From the NCBI GenBank assembly GCA_028874905.1, contig JAPPGZ010000092.1, forward strand, positions 13,300 to 77,299: a stretch of DNA of 64,000 nt, read 5' to 3'. The DNA is from Gemmatimonadota bacterium. GTDB taxonomy: Bacteria > Gemmatimonadota > Gemmatimonadetes > Longimicrobiales > Gaopeijiaceae. A model generated the notes under the pieces. That model searched no databases. It had not been told where the DNA came from and worked only from the letters and a program-made list of their open reading frames with translations. Below, piece by piece: positions 57,123-64,000 of this stretch; positions within the stretch are counted from its first letter, which is position 1; the number at the start of each line of letters is the position of its first letter. The translations under genes and the position numbers were made by a program.

Positions 57123-59404
57123 TGCTGCCGAATTTCCTCGCCCGGGCGGTAGCTCGTGATCGTTGTGCGGCGGATATCCTCGTCGGTCCACGCGATTTCC
57201 TTCGTTTGGCCGCGGGCGAACATGGCCGCCTGATCCGCATGGTGGGGGGCACCGGTGCGCGCAGTCTGGCCGTAGGCAAGGACCGTGCGAGCCCGCGGGA
57301 CATCCCCGAATTCGACTACGAAGACCCAGGAATCGCCCCGATTCGCTGCCAGTCTCCCGTCTCCCGTCGGCGCAAAGGACAGGACGCGGAAGCACCCCAG
57401 GGTCGGCGGGCAGCCAGACACCGGCTCGTCCACTTCGCCCCGGATGACGCGGTGCACCTGGCCCCACGCGGCATCAAGGGCGATGCCCTCGGCTCGCAGT
57501 GACTCGGCCGCACGCCCAAGCGCGCGAACCGTGGCGTCGGGGTTGCTCAATCCGTAGGGCGTGGCGGCCGGACGCATGGGATCCCACGCCTCGCGCCAGC
57601 GAAGCGTTTCGCCGGCTTCGTCGCCAGTCCCGTCGAAATCCCCATCGAAGTATTGACTCGCCCAGCGGGCGAAAAGGACACCGCCCCGGCTGTCGGCCCC
57701 GGCTGTGAGGTCCCAGTCGGACAGCACCTCCACGGCCTCCTGCAGGGCCGGGTCGTCAGCGGCCTGGGCGGCTGCCAGCACGTCGTCAATGACGCGCTCC
57801 GCCAGGAGCATGCGCGGTGTGTGTTTCAGTTCGACGACATCTTCGAGGGTGAGCAGGAGTCCCGGGCTTCCGGCCTGAGCCGGCACTCCGCGTCCCGCTG
57901 TGCCCGCGACTCCCTCCGCGTCCGCGACGCCCGCCGCCAGCTCCAGCGACAACTGACTCCGCAGCCGCAGCCGCGGCTCCGGCAGGTTGGCGGGCATCGT
58001 GTCCCGATCCATCGGCACGTTGAGGTTCGTGTAGTCCGGCGTGTCGTTCGCCTGCTGCACGTACCCGCCGGGTGGGTTGAGGTACAGCGGCAGGCTCTCC
58101 CAGGGCACCAGTTCCGACCAGATGTCGGCGGAAGTCGTGGCGAACGCCGCGGTGTCGCCCGTCAAGGGGTGGGGCAGGAGCGGCAAGCGCGCATTGTAGT
58201 AGTGTACGATGTTCCCGCCCCGGTCGGCGTAGGTGAAGTTCGAAGTCGGGTGCGCGCGCATCTTCATGACATCGAGCCATTCCTCGAGGCTCCGGGCCAT
58301 CATCATCCGCAGGAACTGCTCGCCTCGCCGGAACTCGCCGTCACGGGGATCCTTCAGCAGGTACACGTGTTCGTCCGTGCGGTGGATGACCGGCCCATGC
58401 GGCGTTTGCCAGGAAACGCGGGTCTCGACGGCACTGCCACCATCGGGTGTCCGGTAGTCGACAGTCGTCTCCCGTCTCTCCAGGGCCAGCGGCCGGCCGT
58501 CGAGGAGCGCGTGGTCGGCCAGGTCCGGATGCATCCGAAGCTTGTACACCTGCGAAAGCGTCGGATAGTTGTTCGTCGTGGCCCATCCAAGGTGGGCGTT
58601 GAAGCCGCCGATGATCCCGAACGCGGTCCCGATCCGCAGGTCTCCGTAGAAGTCGATCACGCCCGGCACGCGGACATGCCCCTCGTAGTAGGTCAGCCCG
58701 GATGGCCGTTCGAGCAGGTCGTGCCGGCCCTCCCAGGGAAGGTGGGGGTTGCGAAGCAGGATGGTGTTGCCGGACGCGGTGCGCGTGCCGTGAAACGCCC
58801 ACGCGTTGGACCCGTCGAGTGCGAAAGACGGCGTCGGCTGCTCCGGCGCGTCCTCGTCGCTCAGTCCGGCCACGAAGCGGGCCGCGTCGGCGCGGCTCCA
58901 GCCCTGGACATCACGGGCGAGCGCGTCGGGCCCGGTGAAGTCGGGGGTCAGCCGGGCGGGGAACTCGTCGGGGTGCAGGCGGATGTAGTGATTCACCCCC
59001 TCCGCGAAGCCCCGGTAGACGTCCTGGGTGCGCGGGTGCAGACGGTGAAAGGTCTCGACCGCGCGTGCGTGGATCGGACGGGCCGCGAAGTCGGCGTCGA
59101 GTTCCTCCGGGCCGAGGTGGCGGGCGAGGGTGCCGCGGCTCGCCAACATGGCCATCGCGATCGACCTGCTGTAGTCCTCGGACTGCACGTATCCGAGGCC
59201 GAAGCCCATCGCTTCGAGGTCGTCGGCGAAGATGTGGGGGATTCCGTACTCGGTCCGGTGGATTTCGACCCGCTGTGCCAGGGCAATGGCTGGATCGGCT
59301 GCGTCTCGTGTGGTGGTCTGGCCGGTCGCCGCGGCCGGGAAGATCCCGGGGACGGCGAGGGTCAACGCCGCCACAGCCGTTCGCTGGGCATCCCGCAGGC
59401 TCAC
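57119..59404 (-). CDS. Penicillin acylase-family N-terminal nucleophile amidase
   Basis: A 761-aa Ntn hydrolase precursor. After a leader (residues 1-28, ending AATGQ), residues 29-198 form the alpha chain, with IHRTEYGIPHIFADD and GFGLGYVQSEDYSRS. Autocleavage would expose S199 in DGSNAWAFHG; IIGGFNAHLGWATTN follows in the beta chain. The family hydrolyses acyl amides, including acyl-homoserine lactones and aculeacin-like lipopeptides. The GTG start overlaps the stop of the HEAT-cyclophilin gene as GTGA, indicating translational coupling. Confidence 0.93.
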   Translation of the reverse strand: MSLRDAQRTAVAALTLAVPGIFPAAATGQTTTRDAADPAIALAQRVEIHRTEYGIPHIFADDLEAMGFGLGYVQSEDYSRSIAMAMLASRGTLARHLGPEELDADFAARPIHARAVETFHRLHPRTQDVYRGFAEGVNHYIRLHPDEFPARLTPDFTGPDALARDVQGWSRADAARFVAGLSDEDAPEQPTPSFALDGSNAWAFHGTRTASGNTILLRNPHLPWEGRHDLLERPSGLTYYEGHVRVPGVIDFYGDLRIGTAFGIIGGFNAHLGWATTNNYPTLSQVYKLRMHPDLADHALLDGRPLALERRETTVDYRTPDGGSAVETRVSWQTPHGPVIHRTDEHVYLLKDPRDGEFRRGEQFLRMMMARSLEEWLDVMKMRAHPTSNFTYADRGGNIVHYYNARLPLLPHPLTGDTAAFATTSADIWSELVPWESLPLYLNPPGGYVQQANDTPDYTNLNVPMDRDTMPANLPEPRLRLRSQLSLELAAGVADAEGVAGTAGRGVPAQAGSPGLLLTLEDVVELKHTPRMLLAERVIDDVLAAAQAADDPALQEAVEVLSDWDLTAGADSRGGVLFARWASQYFDGDFDGTGDEAGETLRWREAWDPMRPAATPYGLSNPDATVRALGRAAESLRAEGIALDAAWGQVHRVIRGEVDEPVSGCPPTLGCFRVLSFAPTGDGRLAANRGDSWVFVVEFGDVPRARTVLAYGQTARTGAPHHADQAAMFARGQTKEIAWTDEDIRRTTITSYRPGEEIRQH

Positions 59405-61548
59405 CGGACCAACACCTCCGCCGTCTCGATCACGGCACCCTCCTGTATGGCGTCGACGACCTCCATCCCCTCCACCACCATCCCGTAGATCGTGTAGTTG
59501 AAGTCCAGGCGCACGTTGTCGGCCAGGTTGATGAAGATCTGGGCGTCGCCGGTGTCGCGGCCGCGGGTGGAAAGGCCCACCGTGCCGCGCCAATGGGGCT
59601 GCGCGCTGATCTCATCGCGGCTGTAGGGGCCGTCGCCGGCGTACTCGTTGGCGTGCGGGCTTCCCCCCTGGATGACGAAGTTGGGCTCGACGCGATGGAA
59701 GGTGAGGCCGTCGAAGTATCCCTGTCTGGCCAGACGGGCGAAGCGGTCGGCGTTGGTGGCGGCGAGGTCGGGCCGGAGCGCGATGACGATGTCGCCGAGG
59801 CCCGCCATGCGGAGCCGGACGACTGAACGCTGCAGCTCGGCGAGTCCGGCTGCGTCGGGGGTCGGGGTCCGGGGCTGGGGTCCGGGTGCGGCTTCCTCTG
59901 CCGTGCCGGTGGCCTCGGTCAACAGCGCCGCGGCCCGTTCGGCTATTGCGGGGTCGTAGTCCGTGAGATACGGGGCGAGGTCGTCCCGGGAGAAGCCGCC
60001 CACGGCGCCGATCCCCTCAAGGAGGGCGACGCGCACGTCCCGTTCGGTCTCGCGCTGCGCGGCCGTGAAGCGGGCGAGGGGCGCGAGCAGTGCGGAAACG
60101 GGCGTTTCGGCGGGGGTGTGGGCGACAAGAAGGCGGGTGGCGGTCATCACGAGCTGGGGGTCATCACTGGTCAGCGCAGCGAGGTAGGCCTCGTGGCCGG
60201 CGGGCCCCGCCACCTCGCCCAGTCCCCGCAGCGCGGCCTCGTGCACATTCGCGTCGGAGTCTTCACTCAGCTCCTCGAGCGCGGCTGCGTGTCCCGCCAG
60301 GGCCGCGGCGCGCGCCGCCCACGCGCGAACGAACGGGCTGGTGTGCTTCGCGGCCCCGGCCACCCCGTCCCCTACGTCACCCGGCGCGATCCCCGCCAGA
60401 GCGTGAAGCGCCCGCGCCGGCCCACGCCAGTCGCTCTCATCATCGGTCAGCTCGGCGGCGCGGTCCGCAAGCGCCTGGCGCTGCGTCTCCAGATCCGGGC
60501 AAGGCCGCGCGAGCAGCCCGATCGCGGTGTTGGACACGTGGGGGTCGGCATCGCGCATGGCGCGCAGGATGGCGGCGCAGCCCTCGTCCGGCCGCATCCA
60601 CCGATCATATGCGCGCACCGCCTCGACCCGGACACGCGGGTCGGGGTCGTCGAGGCCAGCGTGAATCACCGTGCCGGCGTCCATGCCGGCGGGCGGGCCC
60701 TGGCGTAGCGTCGAGATGACCACATGCCGTCGCACGCCCCAGTCCTCGTCCTGGAGGAGTCGGGCAACATCCGCAGCCGTCAGGTGGTTGGCGTGCACAA
60801 GGGCCGACGCGGCCAACCGCCTGACGCGGGCCGCGGCGCGGGAGGCTTCCGCGGTCGCGTCATCCGAGGTACTCCCTCCGATTGACGCGGACGACAGCCG
60901 CACCGCGGCGGTCAGCAGATCGGGCGAAAGCGGGGTTCCCGGGCTCCGCCGCGCGAACGCCTCGATCCCGCGCGCCAGACCGAGCGTCGGCTCGCAGGAG
61001 GGCTCACCACAATCACTCGCTTCGACCGCAGCGAGCCCTTCGGCGCCCGGCTGCGCCAGCCGTCCCAGGTTCGCCGCCAGGCTACCCAGCACCGCCGGAT
61101 CGTCCTCCAGCCGGATTCGTCCCGTGAGCGCCCGTCGAACCCGGTCGATCTCATTCGTCTCCGCCTGGCCTGCCTCGGCATCCGGATCCACCCGGAATAC
61201 CGCTTGCCCCATCGCCATGGCAGCCGTGGCCCGGACCAAGGGCTCCGGATCGGCCAACATGGTCTCCAGAACAGCCAGTTGCCCCGGATCCTCCAGCCGC
61301 CCCAGCGCCCGTACCGCGTATGCCCGTGCCGTGGCGTCCTCGTTCTGTAGATGCGCACGCACCCGCTCCAGCCCCACCAGCCCGCGCGCGTCCTCCTCGG
61401 CCACGATCTCGGCGTACGCGGCGTGGGCAGCGGCCGGCGGTTGGTCGCAGCCGGCCAGGACCGCAGCCAGCGAACCGGCAAGTGCGAGGGCCAGACCCGT
61501 CGTTCCCCACGGGTTCACCCGTGCGGATTCCACCCGAAACGCTCCCAT
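59401..61548 (-). CDS. HEAT-repeat lipoprotein with C-terminal cyclophilin domain
   Basis: A 715-aa lipoprotein (lipobox LAGC, Cys34). Residues ~50-520 are HEAT-like helical repeats (for example ARAYAVRALGRLEDPGQLAV and a VHEAALRGLGEVAG segment). The C-terminal ~160 residues are a cyclophilin-type peptidyl-prolyl isomerase with YFDGLTFHRVEPNFVIQGG and AQIFINLADN. It probably acts as an envelope chaperone or scaffold. ATG 61548 has GAGGGGGAAG upstream but overlaps the previous gene by 34 bp; GTG 61518 would give the GTGA overlap typical of this window, and both retain the signal. Confidence 0.88.
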   Translation of the reverse strand: MGAFRVESARVNPWGTTGLALALAGSLAAVLAGCDQPPAAAHAAYAEIVAEEDARGLVGLERVRAHLQNEDATARAYAVRALGRLEDPGQLAVLETMLADPEPLVRATAAMAMGQAVFRVDPDAEAGQAETNEIDRVRRALTGRIRLEDDPAVLGSLAANLGRLAQPGAEGLAAVEASDCGEPSCEPTLGLARGIEAFARRSPGTPLSPDLLTAAVRLSSASIGGSTSDDATAEASRAAARVRRLAASALVHANHLTAADVARLLQDEDWGVRRHVVISTLRQGPPAGMDAGTVIHAGLDDPDPRVRVEAVRAYDRWMRPDEGCAAILRAMRDADPHVSNTAIGLLARPCPDLETQRQALADRAAELTDDESDWRGPARALHALAGIAPGDVGDGVAGAAKHTSPFVRAWAARAAALAGHAAALEELSEDSDANVHEAALRGLGEVAGPAGHEAYLAALTSDDPQLVMTATRLLVAHTPAETPVSALLAPLARFTAAQRETERDVRVALLEGIGAVGGFSRDDLAPYLTDYDPAIAERAAALLTEATGTAEEAAPGPQPRTPTPDAAGLAELQRSVVRLRMAGLGDIVIALRPDLAATNADRFARLARQGYFDGLTFHRVEPNFVIQGGSPHANEYAGDGPYSRDEISAQPHWRGTVGLSTRGRDTGDAQIFINLADNVRLDFNYTIYGMVVEGMEVVDAIQEGAVIETAEVLVR

Positions 61549-61829
61549 GAGGCTTCCCCCTCGTCGTTGAACTCGACGCCCTCGTACTCGAGCAGCGCCC
61601 TTTGCCGCTGGGCCACGCCTGTCACGCGCGATGTCGAAATGGCGCCCCGACGGTTGACGACCCGCCACCACGGCACGTCGGTGTCGATCGGGAGGTGGCT
61701 GAGCGCATAGCCGACGCCCCGGGCGGCGCGGGGCTCGCCGACAAGTGCGGCGACGCCCCCGTAGTTGATAATGCATCCCTTGGGAATCCGCCGCACGCAG
61801 GCGTATACTCGTTCCGAAAACGCGGTCAT
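61515..61829 (-). CDS. Alkyltransferase-like (ATL) protein, MGMT family
   Basis: A 104-aa DNA-binding protein of the O6-alkylguanine alkyltransferase C-terminal fold. The recognition helix is in NYGGVAALVGEPRAARGVGYAL. The alkyl-acceptor PCHR motif is replaced by P53-W-W-R56, so the catalytic Cys is absent. ATL proteins bind O6-alkylguanine and recruit nucleotide excision repair. It is the first gene before the HEAT-cyclophilin lipoprotein, whose start it overlaps; a functional link is not obvious. Confidence 0.92.
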   Translation of the reverse strand: MTAFSERVYACVRRIPKGCIINYGGVAALVGEPRAARGVGYALSHLPIDTDVPWWRVVNRRGAISTSRVTGVAQRQRALLEYEGVEFNDEGEASWERFGWNPHG

Positions 61830-61950
61830 GGCAGGGTAAGGTATCGTGCGGTGCGCGCCGATGGGAACACGTGCCCCGAGGGAACCGGGGCGCGGTGGAC
61901 GCGGGTATATTCAGGTGCGTTGGTTGGCCGAAGTTCAACGGAGATGTGCA

Positions 61951-64000
61951 ATGGTCAGAATCTCAGCGGGGATCCTCACGGTTTCCTTCCTTTTTGTGGG
62001 CTGTGTCGCGGGCGGTGCCTCCCGGGCAACGGTCGACTCGGCTCCGCCCCCACCGCCGCCCCCACCGGAGACCGAAGCCGACGCACCGCCGACAGAGCCG
62101 GAAGACCGGTCGGAAGCCGATGCGGCCGACAGCACCGTCGCCGAGCCTGCTGTCGAGCCACTGGCCGCGGCGCCGGGATACCCGCCAGCCGTACTGATCG
62201 GGGCTCGCGTAGCGGATGTGCGAACGGACCCTCTGGAAATCGTTGTCGAAGTGGGCGATTCGCTGGCAATGGGCGAAGACGTGGAGATGATCGCGTACGA
62301 CGCGGCCGGCAATCCGGTGAGGGGCGTACGTATCCTGGGGAGCATCGAGTCCCGCTTCGCCGCTCTCGAGGAAGGGCACATCATGGGGGTGTCCGAAGGA
62401 GAAGCGGAGCTGAGGATGGCGATCCGCGTCCCGCCCCCCGGTGGCACCGGCCCGCCGGAGATCCGAACCTTCACGGCTCCGCTTTCGGTCGTCGGTCCCC
62501 CGGTGACATCCGTCGAGATCGTCGACCCGGAAGTCCGCTTCTTCACCGGCTCGATGGTTCAGATCGAGGCGCGTGCGCTGACGGAAGACGGGAGCGTGCG
62601 CAAGAGCGTCGAGGTGGCCTGGACCAGCAATCGCCGGCGGCTGGCCACGATCGACTCGCGGGGATTCGTGCGCGCGATCCGGCCAGGCGCCGTCACCGTG
62701 ACCGCAGCGGTCGAGGGATTGGAGGCCACCTATTCGTTCGAGGTGGAGGAGAACCCGGTGGCCGCGGTCGAGCTCGACGGTCCTTCGCGCGGGCGGACCG
62801 GGGATGTGTTGCGGTTCGCGGCCGCGGCGCTCGACGCCGACGGTGACGTCGTGGAGGGGACGCCGGTGGACTTTTCGGTCTCGTCGTTCGAGACGCGGGC
62901 CGACATGGGTGCCTCCGTATACCCCGACGGAGCTTTCGTCGCCGAACGCCCGGGCCTCTACCGGGTGACGGCCAATGCGGGAGCGCGCACGGGTCAAGTC
63001 CTGGTCGAGGTCGTGGAGCGTGGGGTCGAGCACGAGGTGATCGTCACCGGCCATGGTCTGGTGGCTGATCGGCCCACTTCGGATCTGTGGGCCTTCACCG
63101 GCGTGGACGGACGGGACTACGTCTATACGGGCACGCACCTCGGCGGCCAGCGCATGCTGGCGTGGGACGTCACCAATCCGGCCAGTCCCGTACTTACGGA
63201 CTTTGTCGAGGTCGACGCGCGGGTCGTCAACGACGTCAAGGTGAACAGCAGTGCCACCGTGGCGGTGATCACCCGCGAAGGCGCCTCGGATCGCAGGAAC
63301 GGGATCGTGGTGCTCGACATTACCGATCCCGCGCACCCGGCCATCGCCGACACCTACACGGACGAACTTACCGGCGGCGTGCACAACGTCTTCTTCTCGG
63401 GCGATATCCTCTACGCCATCCACAACGGCACGCTCGACGTGCACATCCTCGACATCAGCGACCCGACCGACGTCGAGGAGGTGGGGCGATGGGGGATCGA
63501 CGCACCCGGCAAGTACCTCCACGACATCTGGGTCGTGGACGGCCTCGCGTATGTGTCCTACTGGAACGACGGCGTGTACATCCTCGACGTCGGCGACGGA
63601 CGCTGGGGCGGCACGCCCACCGAGCCCGTGGAGGTGAGCAGCTTCGCCTACGAGGAAGGCAACACCCACTTCGCCTACCCGTATACGAACGCCGACGGGC
63701 ATCGCTACCTCTTCGTTGGGGACGAGATCTTCGGGTGCGAAGACTGCATCTCCCGAAACGGGCATCCGGGCGACGGGTCGCGCGGCTTCGTCCACATCCT
63801 GGACCTCGAGGACCCCGAAAACCTGCGCGAGGTGGCCCGCTACGAGGTGCCCGAGGCGGGTGCACACAACCTCTGGATCGAAGACGACAGAATGTACGTG
63901 GCCTACTATCAGGCCGGCTTGCGGGTCGTCGATGTCTCCGGAGAACTCAGGGGCGATCTGTACAGACAGGGGCGTGAGATGGCCTGGTTCCCCACGGGGA
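61951..64000 (+). CDS. Ig-like / LVIVD-repeat propeller lipoprotein, 3' partial
   Basis: At least 683 aa, running off the window. A lipoprotein signal ends at LFVGC (Cys18). A Pro/Glu/Asp/Ala-rich linker (residues ~25-75) includes a run of eight prolines. Bacterial Ig-like (Big2-type) domains follow at ~190-270 (VEIVDPEVRFFTGSMV, VAWTSNRRRLATIDSRG) and ~270-360. From about 365 the LVIVD-type propeller begins, with units MLAWDVTNPASP, GIVVLDITDPAHP and VHILDISDPTD. Such proteins are surface-exposed and bind partners; no enzyme motif is visible. It is divergent from the ATL gene across 121 bp. Confidence 0.85.
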   Translation, partial: MVRISAGILTVSFLFVGCVAGGASRATVDSAPPPPPPPPETEADAPPTEPEDRSEADAADSTVAEPAVEPLAAAPGYPPAVLIGARVADVRTDPLEIVVEVGDSLAMGEDVEMIAYDAAGNPVRGVRILGSIESRFAALEEGHIMGVSEGEAELRMAIRVPPPGGTGPPEIRTFTAPLSVVGPPVTSVEIVDPEVRFFTGSMVQIEARALTEDGSVRKSVEVAWTSNRRRLATIDSRGFVRAIRPGAVTVTAAVEGLEATYSFEVEENPVAAVELDGPSRGRTGDVLRFAAAALDADGDVVEGTPVDFSVSSFETRADMGASVYPDGAFVAERPGLYRVTANAGARTGQVLVEVVERGVEHEVIVTGHGLVADRPTSDLWAFTGVDGRDYVYTGTHLGGQRMLAWDVTNPASPVLTDFVEVDARVVNDVKVNSSATVAVITREGASDRRNGIVVLDITDPAHPAIADTYTDELTGGVHNVFFSGDILYAIHNGTLDVHILDISDPTDVEEVGRWGIDAPGKYLHDIWVVDGLAYVSYWNDGVYILDVGDGRWGGTPTEPVEVSSFAYEEGNTHFAYPYTNADGHRYLFVGDEIFGCEDCISRNGHPGDGSRGFVHILDLEDPENLREVARYEVPEAGAHNLWIEDDRMYVAYYQAGLRVVDVSGELRGDLYRQGREMAWFPTG

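Noticed and set aside
53569-57502. Several 500-660-codon plus-strand open frames opposite the M14 gene
   Set aside because: Composition is biased and repetitive, no family motif is visible, and the minus strand encodes the signal peptide and zinc motifs.
61963-63867. A 634-codon minus-strand open frame at the right edge
   Set aside because: The plus strand has a lipobox, Ig-like domains and LVIVD repeats without a stop; the minus frame is a shadow.

Overview
The window is very GC-rich, densely packed bacterial DNA with no rRNA, tRNA, CRISPR array or insertion sequence that I could see. Many exported and lipidated enzymes, several hydrolase fusions (an ABC-2 permease fused to an M1 peptidase; a TolB propeller fused to a CehA-like PHP domain and a Ycf48-like propeller), a short plug-only TonB-type protein, and pervasive 4-bp ATGA/GTGA overlaps suggest a Gemmatimonadota-like or similar free-living or host-associated heterotroph. 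The phylum is an inference from gene style; no marker gene is present.

Region 1 (1-8820, + strand) is a catabolic operon for tryptophan through kynurenine and anthraniloyl-CoA. In order it holds a creatininase-family hydrolase (5' partial), an SDR, a RidA protein, an enoyl-CoA hydratase, an acyl-CoA dehydrogenase, a two-domain anthraniloyl-CoA monooxygenase/reductase, tryptophan 2,3-dioxygenase, and, after a decayed plug-domain pseudogene on the other strand, kynureninase.

Region 2 (8837-18946) holds an exported Xaa-Pro aminopeptidase, a PanE-like reductase, a rhomboid protease, a cupin/HAD pair, a DinB protein, and a coupled pair made of the TolB-CehA-Ycf48 fusion and a plug-domain protein.

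Region 3 (19197-26838) holds an amidase; a minus-strand operon of alpha/beta hydrolase, Gdh3-like subunit, GMC oxidoreductase and serine hydrolase; and a Tat-exported sugar-isomerase-like TIM barrel.

Region 4 (26957-34929) holds an ABC ATPase with the ABC-2/M1 fusion, a small membrane protein overlapping a TauD/TfdA dioxygenase, and a CocE/NonD lipoprotein hydrolase.

Region 5 (35039-43739) holds a minus-strand run of HIT, PIG-L deacetylase, sodium symporter and GH4 glycosidase, then a propeller lipoprotein and a CaiD-like hydratase. Region 6 (43800-49828) has two coupled amidohydrolase genes, one a tandem fusion, and a CaiC-like CoA ligase that seems to lack a standard start codon.

Region 7 (49836-64000) has a divergent ARPP-1-like/MerR pair with repeated operator half-sites, a Tat-exported metallo-beta-lactamase-fold protein, and a run of alkyltransferase-like protein, HEAT-cyclophilin lipoprotein, penicillin acylase and a giant M14 carboxypeptidase. 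It ends in a truncated Ig-like/LVIVD-propeller lipoprotein.

The most unexpected signal is regulatory. Five AT-rich islands (near 19190, 26900, 34950, 50900 and 57100) each carry a half-site repeated at exactly 21 bp, two helical turns. The half-site sequence differs from island to island, although TGTCA/TGACA recurs in three of them.
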